Numbered from the stretch's first letter, positions 27,173-35,813 are shown. The stretch: DNA of 64,000 nt from Pontibacter amylolyticus (GCF_014638845.1 NZ_BMFP01000002.1:674053-738052); one strand, 5' to 3'. The notes: generated from the letters alone by a model not told the origin. Translations and numbers: made by a program.

Positions 27173-28348
27173 ATGAAGAAATTTTTTTGGTGGTGCGCCG
27201 GTGCCGACGACACTATTCTTGAGAAATGCTCTAAGTCGGAGCATATAAAGTATGCCGGTGTCGGTGCGACCGTTCTGTTTACAGGCGTGCTGGCCAGCTT
27301 ATCGGGCGGGTATGCCCTTTACACGGTGTTCGATTCCGTACCGATGGCCGTGGGCTTTGGTTTGCTGTGGGGTGCTGTTATCTTCAACCTCGACCGCTTT
27401 ATTGTATCCACCATTCGCAAAGAAGGCAGGTTCTGGAAAGAGCTGCTAATGGTAACGCCGCGTATCCTGCTGGCGCTGGTGCTGGCCGTGGTTATTTCCA
27501 AGCCGCTGGAGCTGAAGATATTCGACAAAGAGATACAAGCCGTCCTGAAAGAAAAGCAGGCCGAGCTCGCCATTCAGCACAAAACATTGGTGAACAAGCA
27601 GTTTGCCGAGGTGGACTCTGTCAAGTCAGAGATTGCAGGTATACGGGCCGAAATAGAAGCCAAAACACAGGAGCGCAACAAGCTCTACGAACAGGTGGCA
27701 GCTGAAGCAGACGGAACAGGCGGTACCGGCAAAATAGGCCGAGGCCCCATCTACGAAGAGAAAAAGCGCCAGTACGACAAGGTAGACGAAGAACTCAAAC
27801 TGCTGCAGGCGAGTGCCGCCGACCGGATTCTGGTAAAAGAGCAGCGCATCGCCGACCTGATGAAGCAGTACGACAGCACCGTGGCCGAAGGGCAGGAAAG
27901 TTTCTCGAACTACGACGGCCTGATGGCCCGGATCGATGCCCTGAACCAGTTGCCGTGGCTACCGGTGTTCTTTATTACGCTGCTGTTCATCTGTCTGGAA
28001 ACAGCTCCGATCTTCACCAAACTGATCACGAGCAAAGGTCCTTACGACGACATCCTGAAAGGACTGGAGCATGAGCGCACGACGCAGGAAATGCACCGGG
28101 TGCAGGAGCGCCAGAAACAGTACGATACCCGCCAGGCGGTAGCCGAAGCCAAATTTGCCGCCCGCCAGGAGTTCGAGATCGAAGCCAAGCGCGAAGAAGA
28201 GCGCCTGAAGTCAGATGCCCACCTCGACGTAGTGCGTGAATCAGCAGCTGTGTGGCGCGAGCGCAAACTGGCTGACATCAGCCGCAGTCCCAATACCGCT
28301 GCCGATATTTTGAATGATGGGGAGGAGAGCAGTTATTATAAGTGGTAA
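27173..28348 (+). CDS. DUF4407 membrane protein
   Basis: 391 residues. Begins with the family hallmark MKKFFWWCAGADDTILEKC, then three N-terminal membrane segments (about 29-50, 57-75, 94-112), a long coiled-coil (about 118-240, with repeated Glu/Lys/Gln heptads such as IRAEIEAKTQERNKLYEQ), a fourth membrane segment LPWLPVFFITLLFICLETAPIF (about 262-284), and a second charged coiled-coil tail. The function of DUF4407 is unknown; architecture suggests a membrane-anchored scaffold. A direct repeat upstream may be its operator, and a strong terminator follows. Confidence 0.88.
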   Translation: MKKFFWWCAGADDTILEKCSKSEHIKYAGVGATVLFTGVLASLSGGYALYTVFDSVPMAVGFGLLWGAVIFNLDRFIVSTIRKEGRFWKELLMVTPRILLALVLAVVISKPLELKIFDKEIQAVLKEKQAELAIQHKTLVNKQFAEVDSVKSEIAGIRAEIEAKTQERNKLYEQVAAEADGTGGTGKIGRGPIYEEKKRQYDKVDEELKLLQASAADRILVKEQRIADLMKQYDSTVAEGQESFSNYDGLMARIDALNQLPWLPVFFITLLFICLETAPIFTKLITSKGPYDDILKGLEHERTTQEMHRVQERQKQYDTRQAVAEAKFAARQEFEIEAKREEERLKSDAHLDVVRESAAVWRERKLADISRSPNTAADILNDGEESSYYKW

Positions 28349-28416
28349 GTTTATTCGGACGAAGTAACACTTTAAAATTTTAGTACTTCGTTCTACGCAT
28401 AATTCTTGTTTTCAGA

Positions 28417-28456
28417 AGTGCCTGCAAGGTATAGAAATCTTGCAGGCACTTTTTTG
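28417..28456 (+). terminator. Terminator of the DUF4407 gene
   Basis: Perfect twelve-base-pair stem AGTGCCTGCAAG / CTTGCAGGCACT, ten-base loop containing GGTATAG, then TTTTTT. Confidence 0.88.
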
Positions 28457-28498
28457 TGTACGTTTTAGGTATGGCAGCATAGCAATGATGGCGATGGC

Positions 28499-28542
28499 GC
28501 GAGCGTCCACGCTCGTGTCTACTATGATGGGGCCTCTGGCCC
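28499..28542. repeat. Small palindromes of the TCC-loop family
   Basis: GCGAGCGT CC ACGCTCGT (28499-28516) and GGGCC TCT GGCCC (28530-28542), followed at once by two overlapping GGTATAG words. They resemble the hairpins in 20852-21063 and 37759-37881. Confidence 0.5.
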
Positions 28543-28582
28543 AGGTATAGGTATAGCAAGTGTGCTATTGCATAGCTGGCTT

Positions 28583-28753
28583 TTCGCCTGTGCGGCGGGC
28601 ACTCACTTTTTTCCTTGATGAAAAAAGTAAGCAAAAAAATCAAGACGCTCCAAACTCGCTGAACGCTCGAACAGTGGAGCGCCATTTCGTGCACCGGGCA
28701 AAGGCTATACCTTCGTAGTAGGCGTGCAAGTTATCCTTGCTATACCTGCCAGC
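28583..28753. repeat. Dispersed intergenic repeat, copy A (about 171 bases)
   Basis: Near-identical to 32004-32175 in the same orientation. Begins TTCGCCTGTGCGGCGGGCAC, contains a hairpin of about 12 base pairs (CACTTTTTTC / GAAAAAAGTAAG region), the inverted pair CGCTCCA…TGGAGCG, a GTGCACCGGGC box and ends in CTGCCAGC. The minus strand of both copies is open and would read VWSVLIFLLTFFIKEKS, which I regard as a side effect of the repeat. The rest of the spacer up to 28915 holds nothing else recognised. Confidence 0.85.
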
Positions 28754-28915
28754 AATCATTTCTGTCATGTAAATAGCGTAAGACTGAGCTAGGCATTCCT
28801 GTATACTTGAGACTGTCTAGCCAGTAATCAGACCTAATTATTAGCTTTTTGTACTGCGTTTGGGCCATACTTTTTCCAGAAGTTAGTATCTTGTTGCGTA
28901 CTAACTTACTGGCGC

Positions 28916-30172
28916 ATGACCGTTTCAAAAATGGCGCAAAACCTCATCGGCTCCGAGATCATCAAGCTCGCCGGTGAAGTCAACGCAATGATTGCCAAAG
29001 GCGAGCAAATCTGCAACCTTACCATCGGCGACTTCGACCCCAAAATATTTCCTATACCTGGCGAACTGCGGGCTGGCATTGCCGAAGCCTATGCCGAGGG
29101 GCATACCAATTATCCACCCGCCAACGGCGTGGCCGTGCTGCGCAAAGCCGTAGCCGATTTCACCCGCGACCGGCTCGGCCTGACCTACCCTGAAAACGAC
29201 ATCCTGGTAGCAGGTGGCTCCCGTCCGCTTATCTACGCCACCTACCTGGCCCTGGTAGACCCGGGCGACAAAGTGGTTTTCCCGACGCCATCGTGGAACA
29301 ACAACCACTACTGCCACCTCTCCAGCGCGACGCCCGTGATGGTGGAGACCAGCCCCAAAAACAACTTCATGCCGACTGCAGCTGATGTGGCTTCCCAATT
29401 GAAAGGTGCAACGCTACTGGCTTTGTGTTCGCCGCTCAACCCGACGGGCACCATGTTCTCCAAAAAAGACCTCGAGGACATCTGCGACCTGGTGATAGCC
29501 GAAAACAAAAGCCGCGGAGCAGGCGAGAAGCCACTCTACATTCTGTATGACCAGATTTACTGGATGTTGACCTTTGGCGAACACCAGCACTACGACCCGG
29601 TAAACCTGCGCCCCGAACTGCGCGACTACACCATTTACATCGACGGCACTTCCAAATGCTTCGCCGCCACGGGTGTGCGGGTTGGCTATGCTTTCGGTCC
29701 AACCGTGGTGATCGACAAAATGAAAGCCATACTGGGCCACGTAGGTGCCTGGGCACCGAAAGCAGAGCAAGTGGCAACCGCCCGGTTCCTGCACCAGACC
29801 GATGCCGTGGATGTGTTCCTGGATGAGTTCAAGCACAACGTGCGCGAGAGCCTGGACATGCTCTACCACGCTTTCAAAGATCTGAAAAACGAAGGGTATA
29901 GCGTGGACGCCATCGAGCCGATGGGTGCCATATACCTCTCCGCCAAACTCGACCTGGCCGGCAAAACCACGCCATCAGGTCAGGTGCTGCAAACCAGTAA
30001 AGACATCAGCTTTTACATACTTGAAGAGGCCAAGCTGGCCGTGGTGCCTTTCTCTGCCTTCGGTTCATCTCCCGAGCTGGGCTGGTTCCGCCTGTCGGTA
30101 GGAGGCGCTTCGCTGGAAAGCATCAAAGACTCGCTGGGCAGGTTGAGAGAAGCACTGCAGAAGTTGAAGTAA
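28916..30172 (+). CDS. Pyridoxal-phosphate-dependent aminotransferase (class I/II)
   Basis: 418-residue fold-type I aminotransferase, probably acting on aspartate or another amino acid. PLP sites: SRPLIYATY phosphate contact region, CSPLNPTGTMFS (Asn contact), YDQIYW (Asp that holds the pyridine nitrogen) and the Schiff-base Lys in IDGTSKCFAATGVRVGY, with the C-terminal carboxylate-binding Arg in WFRLSVGG. ATG at 28916 gives MTVSKMAQNLIGSEI; this start is preceded by an AT-rich segment. The two-partner hairpin terminator at 30211-30260 ends it and the convergent AsnC-type gene. Confidence 0.9.
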   Translation: MTVSKMAQNLIGSEIIKLAGEVNAMIAKGEQICNLTIGDFDPKIFPIPGELRAGIAEAYAEGHTNYPPANGVAVLRKAVADFTRDRLGLTYPENDILVAGGSRPLIYATYLALVDPGDKVVFPTPSWNNNHYCHLSSATPVMVETSPKNNFMPTAADVASQLKGATLLALCSPLNPTGTMFSKKDLEDICDLVIAENKSRGAGEKPLYILYDQIYWMLTFGEHQHYDPVNLRPELRDYTIYIDGTSKCFAATGVRVGYAFGPTVVIDKMKAILGHVGAWAPKAEQVATARFLHQTDAVDVFLDEFKHNVRESLDMLYHAFKDLKNEGYSVDAIEPMGAIYLSAKLDLAGKTTPSGQVLQTSKDISFYILEEAKLAVVPFSAFGSSPELGWFRLSVGGASLESIKDSLGRLREALQKLK

Positions 30173-30210
30173 GGTATAGCTGAATACGATAGTAGCATAA
30201 CATAAAACCC

Positions 30211-30260
30211 AGGTATAGCAAAGCCGCTTTGGACCAGTCCGGAGCGGCTTTGCTATACCT
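30211..30260. terminator. Bidirectional terminator built from inverted GGTATAG words
   Basis: 23-base-pair hairpin: left arm AGGTATAGCAAAGCCGCT plus TTGGA, right arm TCCGG plus AGCGGCTTTGCTATACCT, loop CCAG, with two T-G wobbles. It sits between the convergent aminotransferase and AsnC-type genes; the stop codon of the latter lies in the right arm. The arms begin and end with the recurrent genomic word in opposite orientations. Confidence 0.75.
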
Positions 30261-30723
30261 ACTCAATCCCCACCGAAATCTGCCGCGAGATACTCTCCTC
30301 CAGTGAGATGAACGTTTCGGTGCGGTGCACGCCCGCTATACCTTGCATTTTCTCGTTGAGCACTTCGCGCAGGTGTTGCGTGTCGCGGCAGATGATCTTG
30401 ACGAACATACTGTATTCGCCGGTAGTATAGTGCAGCTCGACAATCTCCGGTATAAGGCGCATCTTCTCCACCACTTCCTTGTAGGCTGAGCCCTTCTCCA
30501 GAAACACCCCGATAAAGGCGCAGATATCGTAGCCGATGGCCGCAGGATTGATCAGCAGTTGAGCTCCCTGCACAATGCCCATCTCCGTCATTTTCTTGAG
30601 GCGCACGTGGATCGTGCCGCCCGAAACGCCTAGTTCTTTGGCAATGTCGGTATAGGCGCGGTTCACATTCTGCATCAACAGGTGCAGAATCTGGCGGTCG
30701 AGTTTATCAATTTGTGAATCCAT
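30259..30723 (-). CDS. Lrp/AsnC-family transcriptional regulator
   Basis: 154 residues. N-terminal helix-turn-helix (about 5-55: LDRQILHLLMQNVNRAYTDIAKELGVSGGTIHVRLKKM) and C-terminal RAM amino-acid-binding domain (about 70-150: CAFIGVFLEKG … VELHYTTGEYSMFVKIICRDTQHLREV). Divergent from the asparagine-synthetase-like gene at 30879 with a 155-base spacer, exactly as in classic asnC-asnA pairs, so asparagine is a plausible effector. Ends inside the bidirectional terminator. Confidence 0.93.
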   Translation of the reverse strand: MDSQIDKLDRQILHLLMQNVNRAYTDIAKELGVSGGTIHVRLKKMTEMGIVQGAQLLINPAAIGYDICAFIGVFLEKGSAYKEVVEKMRLIPEIVELHYTTGEYSMFVKIICRDTQHLREVLNEKMQGIAGVHRTETFISLEESISRQISVGIE

Positions 30724-30773
30724 TCCCGATTTGTATCCTGTGTTTTAAAAATTAAGCAACAATAGGTGTCTTG

Positions 30774-30792
30774 TGTTGATCATATTTCAACA
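30774..30792. promoter_or_regulatory. Candidate AsnC operator
   Basis: Inverted repeat TGTTGA-N7-TCAACA in the spacer between the divergent regulator and synthetase-like genes, 50 bases before the regulator start and 86 before the synthetase-like start. Such a dyad suits a dimeric Lrp-family protein. Confidence 0.4.
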
Positions 30793-30878
30793 AAAGTAAT
30801 TAAATGTTAAATAACTTTCAATATATACTGCTGATAATTAAGTTTGTAATACATCAATTCGTTAAAATATAAGATAGA

Positions 30879-31832
30879 ATGGAATTGCAGACACTCACAG
30901 AACCGACGGCACTGGAAGCTACCATGAAGCACCTGAGCCGCCCGTCCCTGCCCAAAGTACTGAAGGTACAGCAGGGTATTATCCGTGCCACGCACGACTT
31001 TATGTTCAAAAAAGGCCTGACGCAACTGATGCCGCTCATGCTTTCGCCCATCACCGACCCGCTCAACCACGGCGTGGTAGATGCCTCGATCGGATACGCC
31101 GACCAGCACTGGAGCCTCACCAAGTCCATGATTTTCCACAAGCAACTGGCTTTGGTAAACCCCGAACTGGACAGCCTCTACATCGTGTCGCCCAACGTGC
31201 GCCTGGAGTTCTCCGACCGTGCCGAGACAGGCCGCCATTTGTTCGAGTTCACCCAGGTAGACTTCGAGTTTCGTGGCAAGGATCGATTTTTTGTGATGGA
31301 GTTTATGGAGGAACTGGTCAACTATATCTTCGCCAGCCTCAACAAAGAGATACCAGAACTTTTGATAGAGTTGCGGGGTGAGCTGCTGCCACAGTACGAA
31401 AAGTGGCCGGTATACCGCACCGAAAAGCTGGAAGCCGCCCTTGGCCCGGACTATGAAGCGATTAAATCAGAGGAGGCGACAGAGCCGTTCTGGCTGCTCA
31501 ACCACAAGCGCGAGTTCTACGACAAAGAGGACCCAAGCCGCCGCGGCACTTACCTGAACTACGACGTGATCTGGCCGGAGGGATTTGGCGAAGGTCTATC
31601 TGGTGCCGAGCGTGAGCACGAGTACAAGCAGATCCTGAAGCGGATGGAAGAAGTGGGAACCAACAAAGAGACGTTCAGGCACTATCTGCAGGTTGCAAAA
31701 GCGGGCTTGTTGCCTAAAACTGCCGGTGCCGGTTTCGGTGTGGAGCGTCTGACGCGCTTTATCTGCCGCCTGAAAGACGTGAATGAAGCCACGGTGTTCT
31801 CCCGTAAGCCATGTACTCCCGCTATTTTCTAA
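30879..31832 (+). CDS. Archaeal-type asparagine synthetase-like protein (class II aaRS core without anticodon domain)
   Basis: 317 residues with the class II aminoacyl-tRNA synthetase catalytic fold of AspRS/AsnRS. Motif 2 region SPNVRLEFSDRAETGRHLFEFTQVDFEF (about 104-131; Arg contacts ATP) and motif 3 GAGFGVERLTRFICRL (about 283-298) are clear. The N-terminal OB-fold that binds the anticodon is absent: the protein starts directly with EPTALEATMKHLSRPSLPKVLKVQQGI. This matches the AsnRS-derived asparagine synthetase known from archaea (ammonia-dependent, via aspartyl-adenylate). Divergent AsnC-type regulator supports an asparagine role. Alternative: a truncated AsnRS paralogue with other function. 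A very strong terminator follows. Confidence 0.8.
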   Translation: MELQTLTEPTALEATMKHLSRPSLPKVLKVQQGIIRATHDFMFKKGLTQLMPLMLSPITDPLNHGVVDASIGYADQHWSLTKSMIFHKQLALVNPELDSLYIVSPNVRLEFSDRAETGRHLFEFTQVDFEFRGKDRFFVMEFMEELVNYIFASLNKEIPELLIELRGELLPQYEKWPVYRTEKLEAALGPDYEAIKSEEATEPFWLLNHKREFYDKEDPSRRGTYLNYDVIWPEGFGEGLSGAEREHEYKQILKRMEEVGTNKETFRHYLQVAKAGLLPKTAGAGFGVERLTRFICRLKDVNEATVFSRKPCTPAIF

Positions 31833-31888
31833 AGGTATAAGGTATGGACGACGGTAATAATTGCCTGGGAGACCAGGCGGAGAAGAAG

Positions 31889-31929
31889 ACATAAAAGGCC
31901 TGCAATTTGATTTTGCAGGCCTTTTATGT
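31889..31929 (+). terminator. Terminator of the asparagine-synthetase-like gene
   Basis: Perfect 17-base-pair stem ACATAAAAGGCCTGCAA / TTGCAGGCCTTTTATGT with loop TTTGATT, ending in TTTTA. Confidence 0.88.
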
Positions 31930-32003
31930 TTTAGAAGTATCCTGGAACAGCTTTGCTGAAGCAGCGGAGTTTGCAGGTATAGCAACCTAACTTGTTTCAT
32001 TGC

Positions 32004-32175
32004 TTCGCCTGTGCGGCGGGCACTTACTTTTTTCCTTGATGAAAAAAGTAAGCAAAAAAATCAAGACGCTCCAAACTTGCTGAACGCTCGAACAGTGGAG
32101 CGTCGAAAAGTGCACCGGGCTCAAGTAATCTGCTTCATAGCCCCCGTGCAAGTTAGTCTTGTTATACTTGCCAGC
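32004..32175. repeat. Dispersed intergenic repeat, copy B
   Basis: Second copy of the 28583-28753 element, same orientation, about 172 bases. Here the internal hairpin CTTACTTTTTTC / GAAAAAAGTAAG is perfect (12 base pairs, loop CTTGAT), suggesting selection on structure. Differences between copies cluster after GTGCACCGGGC. Confidence 0.85.
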
Positions 32176-32214
32176 GGTGTGTGCCACAACCCTTATACTT
32201 CGAAATGGCAGAAA

Positions 32215-32530
32215 CAGACTCCCCTCCTTGGACAAGGAGGGGCAGGGGTGGTTGGACCCGGTATAGCGAAAGAACTACTATATCTACGAAGCCTATACCC
32301 TGATATGGTTAAAGGCAGAAAATCCCCCTCCTGTTTTGGGGGTAGGGGCCCTCGAAAAAAGGAGGGGCTAGGGGAGGTGATTCCCCGCCTGGGGGTTGGG
32401 GCCCTCTTTGAGGAGAGGGACAGGTGTGTTATAGCAACTGCCTGTCCTCCCTTCTACCAAGATTCTTTCAGGATGACAGAAAGAATAAGGTATAGCAGAG
32501 TCCCCCTTCGAAGGGGGTAGGGGGATGACA
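32215..32530. repeat. G/C-tract intergenic repeats
   Basis: Run of short inverted repeats: CCCCTCCTTGGACAAGGAGG (about 32220-32240), a CCCCCTCCTGTTTTGGGGG stretch (about 32326), GGGGTTGGGGCCCTCTTTG (about 32392), and CCCCCTTCGAAGGGGG (about 32502-32518), interspersed with GGATGACAG-like ends. This is typical of the short non-coding repeats dispersed between genes in Bacteroidota; no gene is supported between 31930 and 32600. Confidence 0.6.
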
Positions 32531-32600
32531 ATCGTGCGCGAGAATCCTGAAAAAGCATGGCAGTAGAGGTCCTCTTAAATCCTAGAAATCCTGATTCAGA

Positions 32601-33977
32601 CTACTTCCCCTCCCGCTCCTTCCAAAGCTGGTTAAATGACTTCGGCGCTACCTGCAATGGTTCTCTGCGTTTGCTCCAGGTATCTTTCAGCACTTGCTTC
32701 AGCACAAAGTTCTTCACTCCGGCAGGTGCCATGTTCAACAGCTTGCGGCTCTTCATGGCTTTTAACCACAGCTTGAAGGTAGTGCGCTCGCTCTTTTCGG
32801 TATAGCCCTGCTCCACACTCTGGCGGCGGTTGAGCAACAGCAGGTTATGGATGTTGATCTTCACTGGGCAAACTGAGGTGCAGGCGCCACAAAGCGAACT
32901 GGCAAAGCTCAGGTGCTTGTTTTCGGCCATTCCGTTGTAATGCGGCGTGATCACCGAACCGATCGGGCCGCTGTAAGTGCTCTCGTAGGTATGACCGCCG
33001 ATGTTCTTGTATACCGGGCACACGTTGAGGCAGGCACCGCATCGGATGCAGTTGAGTGCCTCCCGCTTCTCTGGCAAAGCCAGCAAGTCTGTGCGTCCGT
33101 TGTCGAGTAGCACGACATACATTTCCTCCGGACCGTCCTTCTCGTTTGCCTGGCGCGGACCCGTGAAGATGGTATTGTAGATCGTCACTTGCTGGCCGGT
33201 GCCGCTGGTGCTGAGCAGTGGCCAGAACAGGTCCAGGTCCATCACGGAAGGCAGGATCTTCTCGATACCTACAATGGCAATGTGCGTTTTTGGGAAAGCG
33301 GTGGACAAGCGGCCGTTGCCTTCGTTTTCGGTAATGGCTACGCCTCCGATATCAGCCAGCAGGAAGTTGCCGCCGGTTATACCTACTTCGGCCTCGGTAT
33401 ACTTGGCGCGAAGCAAACGGCGGGCGGTAGCCACCAGTTCTTCGGCGCTGTCGGTTGGGGCAATGTTGAGTTTCTTGACAAAGAGGTCAGCGATATCTTT
33501 CTTGGACATGTGCATGGCCGGCGTCACGATGTGATAGGGCCGCTGCTCGGCCAACTGCACAATGTACTCGCCCAGGTCCGTCTCCACGGTTTCGATGCCG
33601 TTCTTCTCCAGGAAATTGTTCAAATGGATCTCCTCCGTCGTCATCGATTTGGACTTCACTACCGAACGGGCACGCTTGCGCTTCATGATCTGTCCGATTT
33701 CCTTCAATGCCTCCTCGGCGTTGCGGGCCCAGATCACTTTGCCACCGCGGGCCGTGAAGTTCGACTCAAATTCCATCAGGTACTTGTCTAAGTTGTTGAT
33801 GGCGTTCGTTTTTATAAAAGAAGCCCTTTCGCGGGCAAGTTCGTGATCACTGTATTGGGTAAGGCCACGCTGCACAGCGGCATTGTACTTACCGATGTTG
33901 AACTTGATGGTGGAGCGGTGGCCCAGGTCAAATGATTTCGTTTCGGCATCCTGCAGAAACTGTTTAAGTCTACTCAT
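32601..33977 (-). CDS. lutB: LutB-type iron-sulfur protein (lactate utilisation)
   Basis: 458 residues, cytoplasmic, part of the LutABC L-lactate oxidation pathway. An LUD domain (about 65-300: SKSMTTEEIHLNNFLEKNGIETVETDLGEYIVQL, ITGGNFLLADIGG) precedes two ferredoxin-like clusters, CIRCGACLNVCPVY (about 312-325) and LCGACTSVCPVKINIHNLL (about 363-381). The start at 33977 (MSRLKQFLQDAETKSF) is the only sensible one. LutA and LutC are not adjacent, so partners must be elsewhere. No clear terminator; the downstream spacer is the G/C repeat region. Confidence 0.92.
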   Translation of the reverse strand: MSRLKQFLQDAETKSFDLGHRSTIKFNIGKYNAAVQRGLTQYSDHELARERASFIKTNAINNLDKYLMEFESNFTARGGKVIWARNAEEALKEIGQIMKRKRARSVVKSKSMTTEEIHLNNFLEKNGIETVETDLGEYIVQLAEQRPYHIVTPAMHMSKKDIADLFVKKLNIAPTDSAEELVATARRLLRAKYTEAEVGITGGNFLLADIGGVAITENEGNGRLSTAFPKTHIAIVGIEKILPSVMDLDLFWPLLSTSGTGQQVTIYNTIFTGPRQANEKDGPEEMYVVLLDNGRTDLLALPEKREALNCIRCGACLNVCPVYKNIGGHTYESTYSGPIGSVITPHYNGMAENKHLSFASSLCGACTSVCPVKINIHNLLLLNRRQSVEQGYTEKSERTTFKLWLKAMKSRKLLNMAPAGVKNFVLKQVLKDTWSKRREPLQVAPKSFNQLWKEREGK

Positions 33978-34036
33978 AAGTTAAACCCTATGGTCTTTCC
34001 CGAAAATGGCTGGTCTCAGGAAGTGCTGTAAAAAGA

Positions 34037-34063
34037 AAAACACCCTTAAAGTTAGGGTGTTTT
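34037..34063 (-). terminator. Terminator of the M28 peptidase gene
   Basis: AAAACACCCT / AGGGTGTTTT stem; read on the minus strand it follows the peptidase stop by about 60 bases and ends in TTTTCTTTTT. Confidence 0.7.
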
Positions 34064-34126
34064 CCTCAAAGCTAATAAAAGCGGATTGTTTTTATGTTAA
34101 ACGGCCGCGGGTGCGGGTTTAGTGTA

Positions 34127-35779
34127 TTACTTTTTATTGCTGTCCACTACGATGCGGTTATCGCGGTTGGCCAGTTCCCAGGTCACGTGGAACGCCAGAC
34201 GCGCAGCCTTCTCAGCTTTTTCGAAAAGGATCTTGTCTACTGTGTCGGTTGCTTTGTGGTAGTCAGCGTGCACACCGTTGAAGTAGAACACGATTGGAAT
34301 ACCGTTTTTGGCGAAGTTGTAGTGGTCAGAGCGGTAGTAGAAACGGTTCGGGTCGTTCTCGTCATTGAACTTGTAGTCGAGGCGCAGCCCTACGTGCTTC
34401 TGGTTCATCTCCTCGTTGATCTGGTGCAGCTCAGAAGAAAGCTTGTCAGCACCGATCACGTAGATGTAGTTCTGGTCGTTGGTCTTCTCCGCGTCGAAGT
34501 CCATGCGGCCGATCATGTCAATGTTGATGTTGGCTACCGTGTTCTCCAGCGGGAAAATCGGGTTATTGGCGTAGTATTCAGAACCCAACAGGCCTTTTTC
34601 CTCGGCTGTCACGAGCATGAATAGGATGCTGCGGCGTGGGCCGAAGCCGTCTTTCTTGGCCTGCGCAAAAGCCTCGGCCAGTTCTACAACAGCCACTGTG
34701 CCAGAACCGTCGTCGTTGGCACCGTTGAAAATTTCGCCGTCCTCTATACCTACGTGGTCGTAATGTGCGGTTACCACAATCACTTCGTCTTTCTTGTCAG
34801 TGCCCTCGATGTAACCCAACACGTTTTCAGACGGAAGCGCCGTGCTGTTACGCTCGGTCTTCACTTTTACGTCTTTCACGGCAGTGAACGTACCTGCAGT
34901 TGGTTTGCCCGCTTTGGCTACCTGGTTGGCGTAAGCCAGCATTTTCTCAGGCGTAGTACCCAGCAAAGCGGCGCCTACCTGTGGCGACACCATCATGGCG
35001 GCCGTTGCGCCACCCTGGGCGCCGTTACCTTTCAAACCGATGGACGGACGCGTCAGGAAATTGCGGTAGCGCTGTGTCATCGTCGTAAACTCACCGGCGT
35101 TAGTGCCAGTTACTACCAGCACGCTCTTGGCTCCGCGCTTGGTCGCGGCATTGCGCTTGGTGCGGAAATCGTTGCCCCAGTCAGAAGCCTTGTCAGTACC
35201 GCTCACCAGGAACTTGCCGTCGGCGCTTTTCGGCTCACCGCCCAGCACCACAACCATTTTGCCGGTCACGTCAAGGTTAGCATAGTCAGAGTAGTTGTCC
35301 GCGTCGATGCCGTAGCCTGCAAAAACTACTTCAGCAGTTTGCTCGGTCTGGTATGGCGAAGCGCCCAGCACGAAGAAGTCCTGCCCCATCATGAACTTCT
35401 GTTTGCCGACCATCAGGTAGCCTTCGCCCCACTGGCTGCGCTCCAGGTTAACTGGCTGGTAGTAAGGGTTGCTGTTGGTTTTCACTGGACCCACCAAGCC
35501 GTCTTCCTTGAATTCGCGGGAGATGTACTCGGCCGCCATCTGCAGACCTTTGGAGCCTGTGTCGCGACCTTCGTACTCGTCTGAAGCGATAATGTGGAGG
35601 TGCTTGGACAGGTCGGCGGCAGTGATAGTAGCCGCATACTTTGGAGCCGCTTCGCGGAGGCGATCGGCGTCTGCAACCGGGGCTTCAGCAGTGGTGCTGG
35701 TTGTGGTGGTAGGCGTCGTGGCGCAACCCGTGGTCAGGAAGGCAGCCAGCGCATACACATAAAACTTGTTATACTTCAT
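34127..35779 (-). CDS. M28-family zinc aminopeptidase lipoprotein
   Basis: 550-residue exported metallopeptidase. Lipoprotein signal MKYNKFYVYALAAFLTTGC (Cys19) followed by a Thr-rich linker (TTPTTTTSTTAEAP). A PA (protease-associated) insert is in the middle (about 140-320, AEVVFAGYGIDADNYSDY). The M28 zinc ligands are seen as VVTAHYDHVG (His/Asp), NGANDDGSGT (bridging Asp), TAEEKGLLGSEYY (catalytic Glu pair), NIDMIGRMD, and YHKATDTVDKI (last His). Likely peptide scavenging at the outer membrane. It lies 34 bases behind ispF in the same direction, probably one transcript. Confidence 0.93.
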   Translation of the reverse strand: MKYNKFYVYALAAFLTTGCATTPTTTTSTTAEAPVADADRLREAAPKYAATITAADLSKHLHIIASDEYEGRDTGSKGLQMAAEYISREFKEDGLVGPVKTNSNPYYQPVNLERSQWGEGYLMVGKQKFMMGQDFFVLGASPYQTEQTAEVVFAGYGIDADNYSDYANLDVTGKMVVVLGGEPKSADGKFLVSGTDKASDWGNDFRTKRNAATKRGAKSVLVVTGTNAGEFTTMTQRYRNFLTRPSIGLKGNGAQGGATAAMMVSPQVGAALLGTTPEKMLAYANQVAKAGKPTAGTFTAVKDVKVKTERNSTALPSENVLGYIEGTDKKDEVIVVTAHYDHVGIEDGEIFNGANDDGSGTVAVVELAEAFAQAKKDGFGPRRSILFMLVTAEEKGLLGSEYYANNPIFPLENTVANINIDMIGRMDFDAEKTNDQNYIYVIGADKLSSELHQINEEMNQKHVGLRLDYKFNDENDPNRFYYRSDHYNFAKNGIPIVFYFNGVHADYHKATDTVDKILFEKAEKAARLAFHVTWELANRDNRIVVDSNKK

Positions 35780-35813
35780 GTTTGTGTAAGGTGAAGAAAA
35801 GGGTTAGTGATTG

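Noticed and set aside
28380..28694. Open frame on the minus strand reading VWSVLIFLLTFFIKEKS
   Set aside because: The same peptide is read from the second copy of the dispersed repeat (31987-32235). The conserved part coincides with the non-coding repeat and its hairpin, there is no start context, and surroundings differ.
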